Made by a program: the position numbers and the translations under genes
Notes under the pieces: model-generated
The model's database searches: none
What the model was told of the DNA's origin: nothing
What the model saw: the letters and a program-made list of their open reading frames with translations, nothing else
In this document: piece after piece, positions 1 to 9,957 of the stretch
Layout: each line of letters opens with the position of its first letter
How positions within the stretch are numbered: the stretch's first letter is position 1
From: Tannerella sp.
GTDB lineage: Bacteria > Bacteroidota > Bacteroidia > Bacteroidales > Tannerellaceae
Reading direction: 5' to 3'
Length of the DNA stretch: 13,097 bases
NCBI GenBank assembly: GCA_031289515.1
Contig: JAITPH010000219.1
Location: 1-13,097, forward strand

Positions 1-26
1 CGACATTGCGACCGCGTACTCCGTCG

Positions 27-51
27 GCGCGTGCCGTCTGCGCGTGCCGTC
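27..51. repeat. Two tandem copies of a 12-bp GC-rich word
   Basis: GCGCGTGCCGTC occurs at 27-38 and again at 40-51, giving a 13-bp period with a one-base spacer. The second copy runs directly into the left arm of the large inverted repeat that begins at 47. The window opens with CGACATTGCGA, a word that also appears near the right end (12982-12992). This stretch therefore looks like the inner part of a dispersed-repeat cluster rather than unique sequence. No coding function is apparent. Confidence 0.5.
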
Positions 52-116
52 ATTGCGAGGACCGAAGCAATCCAGCGCCCTGTATATCTGGATTGCTTCG
101 TTCCTCGCAATGACGG
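47..116. repeat. Large inverted repeat, MITE/REP-like, after rpiB
   Basis: Left arm 47-75 and right arm 88-116 are reverse complements at 28 of 29 positions (the one mismatch is at base 62), around a 12-base loop (76-87). The arms carry the words GTCATTGCGAGG and GAAGCAATCCAG, which I recall as a recurrent palindromic repeat in many bacterial genomes. It begins 50 bp beyond the rpiB stop codon, so the operon transcript would fold it into a very stable hairpin. No T-run follows on the operon strand, so it is not a classical intrinsic terminator. It could still mark the transcript end or protect the 3' end. The terminator role is inference; the palindrome is seen directly. Confidence 0.9.
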
Positions 117-131
117 ATACGCGGGGTGACA

Positions 132-155
132 ATTGTCCATTGTCCATTATTGTCA
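132..155. repeat. Heptamer repeat ATTGTCC/ATTGTCA
   Basis: ATTGTCC at 132-138 is followed immediately by ATTGTCC at 139-145, then ATT and ATTGTCA at 149-155. It lies between the rpiB stop codon and the large inverted repeat. It resembles the simple heptameric stretches that often fill gene-free spacers in Bacteroidetes. No function is inferred. Confidence 0.5.
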
Positions 156-166
156 TTCCCAATTAA

Positions 167-613
167 TTAAGCGCTCAAAATCTTCTCGATGCGTGTTAGA
201 TGGCGGCCGCCTTCGAAAGGGGTGTCTAAATATGCTTCGACAATTTTTAGCGCTTCTTCTTCCGTTACATATCGCGCCGGTATTATCAGGATGTTTGCCT
301 TGTTATGTCCGCTGACAAGCCCTGATATTTCCGCGCTCCATGCAAGACCGGCGCGTATGGACGGATATTTGTTAAGCGTTATTGCCATGCCGTTCCCTGT
401 GCCGCACAATGCTATGCCCGCCTCCAGTTCATGGCTTTCTATCGCTTTGCCCAAGAGATGGGCGAAATCCGTATAGTCGCTCCTTTCTGTCGAACAGGCG
501 CCGAAGTCCGTATACTTCAAGCCTCTTTTTTCGAGATACTTCTTGATTACCTCTTTAAGCCCGAAGCCGGTATGGTCGCTCGCCAATCCTATTGTTGAAG
601 TTTCAAAGTTCAT
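167..613 (-). CDS. rpiB: Ribose-5-phosphate isomerase B
   Basis: Interconverts D-ribose 5-phosphate and D-ribulose 5-phosphate in the cytoplasmic pentose phosphate pathway. At 148 residues it has the usual length of the RpiB/LacAB family. The N-terminal SDHTGFGLK (12-20) matches the family's substrate-binding segment. Cys70 in GIALCGTGNG is the expected catalytic base, followed by the GTGNG anion loop (71-75). His103 in GHNKAN and Arg137/Arg141 near the C-terminus fit the ring-opening and phosphate-binding positions. The start is an ATG, 11 bp after the transketolase stop. It is the last gene of the arabinose run and is followed by a large palindrome. Together with transketolase it drains the xylulose 5-phosphate made by AraD. 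Assignment by motif is firm; an allose/galactose-6-phosphate isomerase is less likely here. Confidence 0.95.
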   Translation of the reverse strand: MNFETSTIGLASDHTGFGLKEVIKKYLEKRGLKYTDFGACSTERSDYTDFAHLLGKAIESHELEAGIALCGTGNGMAITLNKYPSIRAGLAWSAEISGLVSGHNKANILIIPARYVTEEEALKIVEAYLDTPFEGGRHLTRIEKILSA

Positions 614-624
614 GTTTCCGAAAA

Positions 625-2658
625 CTAACCTGTAATCAATTCCTTCACTTGCCTGTAAACGTTATCGCCGGTGAAACCGAGCTTTTGGTCTAAAACCGTG
701 TACGGCGCCGAATAGCCGAAACTCGGCATTCCGTGAATAAAGCCGTTGTCGCCCACAAGTCCTTGCAATGTGACAGGCAAACCCGACGTCAGACCGTAAC
801 GTTTTACGCCCTTCGGCAATACGTTTTCCCGATAGTCGGCGCTTTGGTCGCGGAACAGGCCTTCGGACGGAACAGATACTATTCGCACCTTAATGCCGTC
901 CAGAGCGAGTTTTTCTGCGCCCTCGACCAGTGTAGCCACCTCCGAGCCGCTTGCCAGCATGACTACATCCGGCTTCTCCCTGCAATCGCTTACAATATAT
1001 CCGCCTTTTGTTATCTGCTGCGCTTCCTTGCGGCGGTCACCGCCGGATGCAGGCAGGTTGTTGATATTCTGGCGCGACAGGATGAGCGCTACCGGACGGT
1101 TGGCTTCAACTGCCGCTTTCCATGCAAATATCGTCTCTTCCGCATCGGCAGGACGAAGCACGACCGTCGAACGTTCGCCCTTGTGATTGTGAAGATGTTC
1201 AAGCAGGCGTATCTGCGCTTCGTGTTCAACCGGTTGATGGGTGGGACCGTCTTCGCCCACGCGGAACGAATCGTGCGTCCAGACGTATATCACGTGCAAC
1301 CGCATCAATGCAGCAAGCCGCGCCGCCGGTTTCATATAGTCGGAGAATACGAAGAACGTGCCGCAAACCGGAATCACGCCTCCGTGCAAAGCCATACCGT
1401 TAATAATACATGCCATCGTCAGTTCGCTAACTCCGATTTGCAGGAATTGACCGGTGAAGTCGCCTTTTTTGAACGCCTTCGTATATTTGAGGAATCCGTC
1501 CGTCTTGTCCGAGTTACTTAGGTCGGCGGACGCTACAATCATGTTTTCAACCTGCTTTGCATATATTCCGAGCATCGTTGCGGAGGCTGCGCGGGTAGCA
1601 ATATTCGCCTTCATCCCGATAGACGGATAGTCTATCTCCGGCGTCTTTCCGCTTAGGAACAAATCGAGTTTTGCCGCAAGTTCAACGTTGTCTTTGCGGA
1701 ATTTTTCTTCGTCTCCGGCTATCGCTTGCGCCCATTTCTTCAATTCTGTCCTGCGATTGTCGTATATCTTCCTTGATTCGGGAAAGACGGTGAACGGATT
1801 CGCCGGGTCGCCGCCGAGATTCCTTATCGTTGCTTCATAGTCGGCTCCTGCGGCCGACAGCGGTTGTCCGTGCGTCGAGATAGTGTTCTCGAAGCTGTTG
1901 CCGTTTGCATCGACCGAGCCTTTCGCCATTACGGTCTTGCCGATGATGATTGTCGGGCGTTCCTTTTCGGCTTGAGCCGCTTTCAGCGCTTCGCGTATTT
2001 CGTCGGCCGAGCTGCCGTCTATCGAAATCACGTTCCAGTTCCATGCCTTGTATTTTGCGGCGACGTCTTCGCTATCGACGTCTTCTACTTTGGTAGAAAG
2101 CTGAATGTTGTTTGAATCGTAATACATGATAAGATTGTTCAGCCCAAGATGACCGGCAATGCGACCGACGCCCTGCGAAATCTCTTCCTGAATGCCGCCG
2201 TCGGAAATATATGCGTAAGTCTTATGCGCCATCCATTCGCCGAAACGCGCAACCAGAAAGCGCTCTGCAACGGCAGCGCCAAGAGCCATTGCATGACCCT
2301 GACCGAGCGGACCCGACGTATTTTCGATTCCATGAGCAACGTCTACCTCCGGATGTCCCGGCGTCAGGCTTTCCCACTGGCGGAAATTCGGCAGATCCGA
2401 CAGCGGTATCATTTCAGCCAAAGCAAGTACCGAATACAGCATCGGCGACATGTGACCGGGGTCAAGGAAAAAACGGTCGCGATACGGATAATCGGGCTTT
2501 TCGGGATTGTAATTGATAAATTCGGAGTAGAGGACGTTGATGAAGTCCGCTCCACCCATTGCGCCGCCCGGATGACCGGACTTGGCTTTTTCTACCATCG
2601 AAGCGGCAAGTATTCGTATGTTGTCTGCCGCCGGACTAATGATTTTTGTACTGTTCAT
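625..2658 (-). CDS. tkt: Transketolase
   Basis: A thiamine-diphosphate enzyme that moves two-carbon units between xylulose 5-phosphate and aldose phosphates in the cytoplasm. At 677 residues it has standard full length. Seen in order: SGHPGGAMGGADF (27-39), TSGPLGQGHA (114-123), the ThDP/metal region starting SDGGIQEEIS (152-161) and closing with DSNN (181-184), the activating glutamate in GVSELTM (Glu412), the substrate-binding HDS (462-464) and GEDGPTHQP (468-476), then a C-terminal domain beginning near PDVVMLASGSE (563-573). The first residue of the GDG motif is Ser152 instead of Gly; Asp153 and Gly154 remain, so activity is expected. It starts at ATG 33 bp after the TPR gene. In this operon it would consume the xylulose 5-phosphate produced from arabinose. 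Confidence 0.97.
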   Translation of the reverse strand: MNSTKIISPAADNIRILAASMVEKAKSGHPGGAMGGADFINVLYSEFINYNPEKPDYPYRDRFFLDPGHMSPMLYSVLALAEMIPLSDLPNFRQWESLTPGHPEVDVAHGIENTSGPLGQGHAMALGAAVAERFLVARFGEWMAHKTYAYISDGGIQEEISQGVGRIAGHLGLNNLIMYYDSNNIQLSTKVEDVDSEDVAAKYKAWNWNVISIDGSSADEIREALKAAQAEKERPTIIIGKTVMAKGSVDANGNSFENTISTHGQPLSAAGADYEATIRNLGGDPANPFTVFPESRKIYDNRRTELKKWAQAIAGDEEKFRKDNVELAAKLDLFLSGKTPEIDYPSIGMKANIATRAASATMLGIYAKQVENMIVASADLSNSDKTDGFLKYTKAFKKGDFTGQFLQIGVSELTMACIINGMALHGGVIPVCGTFFVFSDYMKPAARLAALMRLHVIYVWTHDSFRVGEDGPTHQPVEHEAQIRLLEHLHNHKGERSTVVLRPADAEETIFAWKAAVEANRPVALILSRQNINNLPASGGDRRKEAQQITKGGYIVSDCREKPDVVMLASGSEVATLVEGAEKLALDGIKVRIVSVPSEGLFRDQSADYRENVLPKGVKRYGLTSGLPVTLQGLVGDNGFIHGMPSFGYSAPYTVLDQKLGFTGDNVYRQVKELITG

Positions 2659-2691
2659 TTTTTTGTTGTTAATGAGTTATTTTTTTGATTT

Positions 2692-4407
2692 TTATTCCTG
2701 ATTGCAGTTTTCTTTTATCAGCCTTTCCACGACGGCGTCGCCGAGTTCATAGGCTTTATTGAAGGTATTGCATGCCTCCGTCTTTTTGTCCTGACGGATA
2801 AAACCGATTCCCAGAATGCGATAGGCCGATGCAAAATCCGGCTGTATCGAAATCGCTTTTTCAGCTGCTTCCTGTGCTTTCGGATAGTCTTTAAGTCGAA
2901 GATATACGGACGCTTTTTCGGCGTAATACACTTCATTTGCACCGTCCGACATCATTATCGCCTTGTCAATGTCTTTCAATGCGCCTTCCGGGTCGTTTGC
3001 GCGATATTTTGCCTGCTCGCGGTAATAGTAAAAGACGTCGTTAACGTTGCCGTCCATCATCAGGTAGTATTTATCGTAGTCCCTGACCGCGTTTTCATAT
3101 AGCCCCGCCTGTATCTTTAAATCTATACTTTCGAGCATGTATTCGGCTGCTTCGCCTGTCTGACTTTTGGCTACTGCACTGTCGATAAGCGATATGACCT
3201 CCAGCAGGTTATAGCCCTCTATCTGCATCAAACTCTTTGCCGCGTTATAAAACGACATGCCCGAAGATTGATTGCTTTGATTTACGATAGAATATGAATT
3301 GTACGACTTCTCGTAATCGCCTTTATACAACGCAATATCGCCTTCCAGCTTTATGTATTCCGGCGCGCTTTCCTCCGCAATGGCTTTCCGAATATATTCT
3401 TCTGCCTTGTCAATACTCCATTCTTTGTATTGAAGGGCGCTGTCGCTTGCCGCTACTCCGAAAATCAGCTTTGCCCTGTTATAAAAAGCGTCTCCCTTTT
3501 TTGCAGCATATTTCGCAGCTTTATCCAAATCGCTCCACGCCAAATCGAGCATTTGCAACTGTTCGCTTTCCGTCGATGCGAGTTCTTTGCGCTGATAGGC
3601 ATATTGCGTGGCGCGATTCACGTAGCCGTCGGCATGTTCGGGGAATGTGGCGATAAAATCGTTTAACGTTTCAAGATACGTCGCGACGTCCTGTTGCGAA
3701 GCGTACAGCAATAAAGCTATCTGCGCGTTTTCGATATCCGTCGGCAACGCTTTCCGTATCTCCGATTCCGTATACGTCCGCTTGAGAATATCTGCAACCG
3801 AAATCTGCAAACTCAGGATATATGCAATCGAAATACCGTAAGTCTTGCCTTTTTTCGTCGCGTCGGCCTGCGTCAGCGCAAATGCGTCGCCTGCTTCGTT
3901 TAGCAGGGGAAAACACGCCTGTGAAGACGGTAGAGGCCATTCTACCTTGTAATAGTCGTAAGCGCCGTTTATCTTGGTTATCTCCGAGACAGCTCCCTGA
4001 CCCACGGCGTTTTCTTCAAAAGCGGCAGGCAGATATGCAGTAGAATTTACTGCCGGCGAAGCGGCTGCCGTCGTCAGAAAGGCTGTTTTCTTGGGGACGG
4101 CAACCTTGAAGTGCGCAACATCGTACATATTGTCCGCTCCGATGATATGCGTTACCTGCCATTTTTCGCCGGTAGCGGTAGTGACGACCGCCTCCGCCGC
4201 ATAACGGAATATGGAGTACGACGCGACAGCCTCCCCTTTTTCGGAGATGAAAAATCCGTAGCCGGTCTTCGTAACGCCGTCTTTCGAGGTTGTCTCTATC
4301 TTGAATACAGCCTTGCCCGCTTTGTCTATCCATTTAGGATTCTTTTTCTGTGCTGCTATTGTTATAGCCTGACATACAAATAGTAGTATAATTAATATTC
4401 TTCTCAT
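2692..4407 (-). CDS. Secreted trypsin-like pseudoprotease with TPR repeats
   Basis: This 571-residue protein has an N-terminal signal sequence (hydrophobic 4-19, likely cleavage near IAA/Q20), so it is probably periplasmic. Residues about 25-205 resemble a trypsin/HtrA-type fold: GYGFFIS (49-55), DVAHFKV (96-102) and PLLNEAGD (167-174) fall where active members have GxGFFI, DLALLKV and GxSGxPLLN. By that alignment Asp96 is kept, His is replaced by Ser65 and the serine nucleophile by Ala164, which predicts an inactive protease. Residues about 250-570 are alpha-helical TPR units; the clearest are 458-485, 491-521 and 525-555. The gene sits between GH51 (41-bp gap holding a stem-loop) and transketolase (33-bp gap). 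A scaffold or sensing role in the envelope is inference. No specific function is known to me. Confidence 0.8.
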   Translation of the reverse strand: MRRILIILLFVCQAITIAAQKKNPKWIDKAGKAVFKIETTSKDGVTKTGYGFFISEKGEAVASYSIFRYAAEAVVTTATGEKWQVTHIIGADNMYDVAHFKVAVPKKTAFLTTAAASPAVNSTAYLPAAFEENAVGQGAVSEITKINGAYDYYKVEWPLPSSQACFPLLNEAGDAFALTQADATKKGKTYGISIAYILSLQISVADILKRTYTESEIRKALPTDIENAQIALLLYASQQDVATYLETLNDFIATFPEHADGYVNRATQYAYQRKELASTESEQLQMLDLAWSDLDKAAKYAAKKGDAFYNRAKLIFGVAASDSALQYKEWSIDKAEEYIRKAIAEESAPEYIKLEGDIALYKGDYEKSYNSYSIVNQSNQSSGMSFYNAAKSLMQIEGYNLLEVISLIDSAVAKSQTGEAAEYMLESIDLKIQAGLYENAVRDYDKYYLMMDGNVNDVFYYYREQAKYRANDPEGALKDIDKAIMMSDGANEVYYAEKASVYLRLKDYPKAQEAAEKAISIQPDFASAYRILGIGFIRQDKKTEACNTFNKAYELGDAVVERLIKENCNQE

Positions 4408-4418
4408 AATTGATATTT

Positions 4419-4448
4419 GAACTGCAAAAGTAATAAAAATACTTCTTA

Positions 4449-4460
<12 letters not shown>
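4419..4460 (-). promoter_or_regulatory. Stem-loop across the end of the GH51 gene
   Basis: GAACTGCAA (4419-4427) pairs with TTGCAGTTC (4452-4460), and TAATAA (4431-4436) pairs with TTATTA (4446-4451). This leaves a three-base AAG bulge and a nine-base loop. The GH51 stop codon (4449-4451) lies inside the stem, and the next ATG (4407) is 11 bases beyond it. No T-run follows on the transcribed strand, so a full terminator is unlikely. A processing or partial attenuation site between the GH51 and TPR genes is possible. The pairing is seen in the sequence; the role is inference. Confidence 0.45.
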
Positions 4461-6002
<1,542 letters not shown>

Positions 6003-6022
6003 AAATATTGTTTGTTAAAAGG

Positions 6023-7696
6023 TTATTGTTCGCTTCCGGCCATTTGTTCTGTAAATGTACCGAATTTAATGTATTTTCCGTAGATGGCGCGGTATAAAAT
6101 CGCGTTCTCCCTGTTTGGCCGGTATTCTTTTGCGAAGCCTGAACTCATGGCTTTCTGGGCGTCTTCAATCCTGTTGTAGATTCCGGCGGCCGTAGCGGCA
6201 AACATGGCTGCTCCGAGCGCGCAGGCCTGGTCGGTCTTGCATACTTTTATCGGCATGTCGAGCACGTCGCTCAAAGTTTGCATTACGAAAGGCGACTTCA
6301 AGGCTATTCCGCCGATGCCTATGACATTGTCTATGCGAATGCCTTCGCTCAGGAAACGCTCTACGATGGCAAGCGAACCGAATGCCGTCGCTTCGACAAG
6401 GGCGCGGAATATTTTCGGCGCACTGCTTCCAAGCGTCAATCCGCCGATTGTGCCGGTCAGCAGTTGGTTGGCGTCGGGCGTGCGGCGTCCGTTCATCCAG
6501 TCCGTTGCTATTATCGCGCTTTCGCTGACAGGTATTTTTTCGGCTTCCTCCGTTAGCGCCTGTATTATCTTGTCGCACGATTCCTCGATAAGTCTTGCCT
6601 TGGTCGCAATATCCACGATTGTCGTTTTAGCCAAAATCTTTTTCAGGGGAAATTCGAGTACGCTCTTAAACCATGCGTATATGTCGCCGAAACCCGATTG
6701 CCCGGCTTCCAGACCTGTCATGCCCGGTATGACCGAGCCGTCGACCTGTCCGCATATACCTTTTATCAGTTTATTACCCATTTGTTCGTAGCTTGCAACC
6801 ATGACGTCGCACGTCGAAGTTCCGATGATACGCACTAATGTATTAGGCGTGATTCCGGCTCCGACAGCGCCGAAATGACAGTCGAAAGCGCCGCCCGCGA
6901 CTGTTACATCCGTCGAAAGTCCAAGCCGCGAAGCCCATTCCGGCGATAGCGTTCCGACAGGTTTGTCGGCCGTCTCGGTCGTCTCGAACAGCCGGTCGCG
7001 GAAGCCCCGGAGCAACGGATCGAGTTCGACGAGAAAGTCTTCGCCCGGCAGTCCGCCCCATTTTTCGTGCCACATAGCCTTGTGTCCGTTTGCGCAACGG
7101 CTGCGGATGATGTCTTTCGACGATTTCACGCCTGTTATCAACGCCGGCAGCCATTCGCAATATTCGACGATGGAATATGCCTTCTTCCGTATGTCGCCGT
7201 CTTCGCGCAGGAGATGCAGCGCTTTCGCCCAAAACCATTCCGACGAATAAATGCCTCCTTCATAAGCGGAATAATCAGGCTCCCACTGTTTGCACAGCTT
7301 GTTTATTTCCGCCGCTTCCCTTACTGCCGTATGGTCTTTCCAAAGCACGAACATGGCATTCGGATTCTCGGCAAACTCAGGCAGTAAAGCCAGAGGCGTA
7401 CCGGTCTCGTCGGTAAAGGCAGGCGTGCTTCCGGTAGTGTCGAAAGCTATGCCTGCGACCTGCGCCGCCGTTCCTGCCGGACATTTCGACAGAGCTTCCC
7501 CGACCGTAGCCTCAAGTACGTCGATATAGTCCTGCGGATGCTGCCTGTATTGATTTATCGAAGGATTGCAGTATTTTCCTTCCGTCCAGCGCGGATAATT
7601 CTTTACCGACGAAGCCAGCGTCTCGCCGTTTTCCGCATTGACGATAAGCGCCCGCGCGGAATCGCTCCCATAATCAAGTCCTATTACATATTTCAT
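6023..7696 (-). CDS. araB: L-ribulokinase (FGGY family)
   Basis: Phosphorylates L-ribulose to L-ribulose 5-phosphate with ATP in the cytoplasm. At 557 residues it is close to the E. coli AraB length. The N-terminal phosphate-binding segment GLDYGSDSARALIV (6-19) and FDTTGSTPAF (85-94) mark the FGGY/actin-like fold. Asp272 in GGAFDCHFGAVGAG is the expected catalytic base, and GIGGIALKSPFVMQ (460-473) forms part of the C-terminal nucleotide site. WMNGRRTPDAN (400-410) is typical of the ribulokinase branch and argues against xylulokinase. The ATG lies 4 bp after the araA stop, which suggests coupled translation. Context next to araA and araD supports the substrate assignment. Confidence 0.93.
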   Translation of the reverse strand: MKYVIGLDYGSDSARALIVNAENGETLASSVKNYPRWTEGKYCNPSINQYRQHPQDYIDVLEATVGEALSKCPAGTAAQVAGIAFDTTGSTPAFTDETGTPLALLPEFAENPNAMFVLWKDHTAVREAAEINKLCKQWEPDYSAYEGGIYSSEWFWAKALHLLREDGDIRKKAYSIVEYCEWLPALITGVKSSKDIIRSRCANGHKAMWHEKWGGLPGEDFLVELDPLLRGFRDRLFETTETADKPVGTLSPEWASRLGLSTDVTVAGGAFDCHFGAVGAGITPNTLVRIIGTSTCDVMVASYEQMGNKLIKGICGQVDGSVIPGMTGLEAGQSGFGDIYAWFKSVLEFPLKKILAKTTIVDIATKARLIEESCDKIIQALTEEAEKIPVSESAIIATDWMNGRRTPDANQLLTGTIGGLTLGSSAPKIFRALVEATAFGSLAIVERFLSEGIRIDNVIGIGGIALKSPFVMQTLSDVLDMPIKVCKTDQACALGAAMFAATAAGIYNRIEDAQKAMSSGFAKEYRPNRENAILYRAIYGKYIKFGTFTEQMAGSEQ

Positions 7697-7700
7697 AACG

Positions 7701-9209
7701 TTATTGCAATGCTTTGTTTAACATATAATATATTTCGTTCATCCGCATCTCTTTCTTAAATTCGGATATTGTTGTTTTCTCGTCTATGACAAGTAATTCG
7801 ATGCCTGCAATTTCCGCGTAGTCTTCGAGATATTCGACCGTCAGATCGTACGAGAAACTTGTGTGATGCGTGCCTCCGGCTATTATCCATGCGCCTGCTC
7901 CTGTCTCCAGGTTCGGTCGCGGTATCCACAGCGCCGATGCTACCGGAAGTTTGGGCAGCGGTTTCGGCTTGATGCAGTCCACCTTGTTTACTATCATGCG
8001 GAAGCGGTTTCCCATGTCTACGACTGTCGCTGCGATGCCTTCGCCGGTTTTGCTTGTGAAGACGAGGCGCGCGGGGTCGTTCTTGCCGCCGATGCCGAGC
8101 GGGAACACGTCCATTTTGGGCTTCTCCTCGGCGGCTATCAACGGACATACTTCGAGCATGTGCGCCTGAAGTATGGAGCTTTCGTCGCCTGCAAAGTTCA
8201 ACGTATAGTCTTCGAGGAACGAGCATCCTTTTGTCAATCCCTGACTCATAAACCACATCGTGCGATACAGGGCGGCTGTTTTCCAGTCGCCTTCAGCGCC
8301 GAAACCGTAACCCTCGACCATCAGCCGTTGAGAGGCAAGTCCGGGTATCTGGTCTACGTCTGCGAGGTCGTCGAAGTTTGTTGTAAACGCCTTGGCTCCT
8401 TTTGCTTTCAGGAACTTGCGCAGAGCTATCTCGATACGCGCGGCTTTCTCGACCTGTCCGCGATTCTTGCCGCCTTCACCGCACGATTCGGCAAAGACGT
8501 ACAGGCTTTCATATTCTTTCATCATCTCCGCAATCTCGGCTTCGGTGACTTTTTCCTGCACTGCGACCAGCTCTGCAATGGGACAGTAGTCTACGTGATA
8601 GCCAAGACGCATTTCGGCTTCGACCTTGTCGCCGTCGGTCACGGCCACATTGTTCATCTGGTCGCCGAAGCGGACGATGAGCATGTCCCGTGCATCCGCC
8701 CATGCCGCCGCTACACGCATCCAGATTGATATTTTCTCCTGTGTGCCTTTTTCGTCCCAATGCCCCACGACGACCTTGCGCGGCTTGCGCATCCGGGATG
8801 TGATATGACCAAATTCGCGGTCTCCGTGCGCCGACTGGTTGAGATTCATGAAATCCATGTCCATCGTTTCCCACGGTATCTCCCGGTTGAACTGCGTGTG
8901 AAGGTGCAACAGCGGCTTGCGAAATTCCTGAAGACCGCGAATCCACATCTTGGCGGGCGAAAACGTGTGCATCCATGTGATTACGCCTGCGCACTTATCG
9001 TCGAAGTTCGCTTTTTTGAACGTGTCGGCAACTTCTTTCGACGAATTTACCGTTCCCTTGTATACAACTTTCACGGGAAGATTCCCGGAGCTGTTAAGAC
9101 CTTTTACCATTTCATTGGAGTGTGCGTCGACAGCCTTCACTGCGTCGCCTCCGTACAGAAGCTGCGCTCCTGTAATAAACCATACTTCATAATTTTCAAA
9201 TGCTTCCAT
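7701..9209 (-). CDS. araA: L-arabinose isomerase
   Basis: Converts L-arabinose to L-ribulose, with a divalent metal ion, in the cytoplasm. From the ATG at 9209 the protein has 502 residues, near the 500 of E. coli AraA, and begins MEAFENYEVWFITGAQ. An in-frame TTG six bases upstream (9215) would add only two residues and is less likely. The metal and catalytic residues align almost position for position with E. coli: Glu306 in FGAEGDWK, Glu333 in FLEDYT, His350 in QAHMLE, and the His448-His449 pair in GGTHHTSFS. A 60-bp AT-rich gap separates it from araD and is the longest gap in the operon, with no clear hairpin. araB follows 4 bp later. Confidence 0.97.
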   Translation of the reverse strand: MEAFENYEVWFITGAQLLYGGDAVKAVDAHSNEMVKGLNSSGNLPVKVVYKGTVNSSKEVADTFKKANFDDKCAGVITWMHTFSPAKMWIRGLQEFRKPLLHLHTQFNREIPWETMDMDFMNLNQSAHGDREFGHITSRMRKPRKVVVGHWDEKGTQEKISIWMRVAAAWADARDMLIVRFGDQMNNVAVTDGDKVEAEMRLGYHVDYCPIAELVAVQEKVTEAEIAEMMKEYESLYVFAESCGEGGKNRGQVEKAARIEIALRKFLKAKGAKAFTTNFDDLADVDQIPGLASQRLMVEGYGFGAEGDWKTAALYRTMWFMSQGLTKGCSFLEDYTLNFAGDESSILQAHMLEVCPLIAAEEKPKMDVFPLGIGGKNDPARLVFTSKTGEGIAATVVDMGNRFRMIVNKVDCIKPKPLPKLPVASALWIPRPNLETGAGAWIIAGGTHHTSFSYDLTVEYLEDYAEIAGIELLVIDEKTTISEFKKEMRMNEIYYMLNKALQ

Positions 9210-9269
9210 AATCAATATAATATTAATAATTCAATAATCTCTTAAATAATTGCAAGGAGATGCCTCGAC

Positions 9270-9956
9270 TTAAAACTGCCCATAATAAGCCCCGGACCCG
9301 TGTTTTCGGTTAAAATGCTTCTCGACAAGCAGCGGATTCATGGTAAGCGCCGGATTTATTGCTTCGGCGACAAACGCCATTTTGGCAACCTGCTCCATCA
9401 CGACGGCGTTATGCACAGCGTCGCGGGCATCCTTTCCCCACGAAAACGGCCCGTGATTCTTGACCAAAACCCCCGGCGTATGGACAGGATTAATCCCCGC
9501 AAACCGTTTGACAATCACGTTACCGGTTTCAAGCTCGTATTCTCCGTCGACCTCCGCCTCCGACATGTCCGCCGTACAGGGTATGGCGTCGTGGAAATAG
9601 TCCGCATGGGTAGTCCCGATGTTCGGAATGTCGCGACCCGCCTGCGCCCATGCCGTAGCGTAGGTAGAATGGGTATGAACGACGCCGCCCGCCTCCGGAA
9701 AAGCCCTGTACAGGGCGAGATGTGTAGGAGTATCCGACGAAGGTTTCAGGTCTCCCTCGACCTTACTGCCGTCAAGACCGACGACAACCATGTCCGAAGC
9801 CTTCATGTCGCCGTACCGGACGCCGCTCGGCTTTATGACGGCAAGCCCTGTCGCCCGGTCTATCGCCGAAGCGTTGCCCCACGTAAAAACAACTAATCCG
9901 TACTCTACCAGTTCGAGGTTGGCACGGAAAACCTCTTCTTTCAATGATTCCAGCAT
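9270..9956 (-). CDS. araD: L-ribulose-5-phosphate 4-epimerase
   Basis: Epimerises L-ribulose 5-phosphate to D-xylulose 5-phosphate, the last step of the arabinose branch. It is a 228-residue class II aldolase-like protein, close to the E. coli length of 231. Zinc ligands His94 and His96 (VVHTHST) and His168 (VKNHGPFSWG) are present, as is the substrate-phosphate region KPSGVRYGD (42-50) and SSDTPTH (73-79). THADYFHD (116-123) carries the expected catalytic Asp119, and Tyr224/225 in the C-terminal AYYGQ matches the catalytic tyrosine. The ATG is separated from the regulator's TAG by a single base, so the two are very likely translationally coupled. SgaE/UlaF-type ribulose epimerases are close relatives, but the neighbours support AraD. 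Confidence 0.95.
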   Translation of the reverse strand: MLESLKEEVFRANLELVEYGLVVFTWGNASAIDRATGLAVIKPSGVRYGDMKASDMVVVGLDGSKVEGDLKPSSDTPTHLALYRAFPEAGGVVHTHSTYATAWAQAGRDIPNIGTTHADYFHDAIPCTADMSEAEVDGEYELETGNVIVKRFAGINPVHTPGVLVKNHGPFSWGKDARDAVHNAVVMEQVAKMAFVAEAINPALTMNPLLVEKHFNRKHGSGAYYGQF

Positions 9957-9957
9957 C

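Noticed and set aside
733..1521. A 262-codon plus-strand frame antisense to transketolase
   Set aside because: The composition (Cys, His and Arg rich) is that of a shadow frame, and it lies entirely within well-conserved transketolase sequence.
4372..4407. Lipoprotein signal on the TPR protein (Cys12)
   Set aside because: The residues before Cys12 (LFV) do not fit a lipobox, because the position before Cys should be small, and the hydrophobic stretch continues past it to a normal cleavage region near residue 20.
9213..9215. TTG at 9215 as the araA start
   Set aside because: An ATG two codons later gives the expected N-terminus and length, so the upstream TTG is unnecessary.
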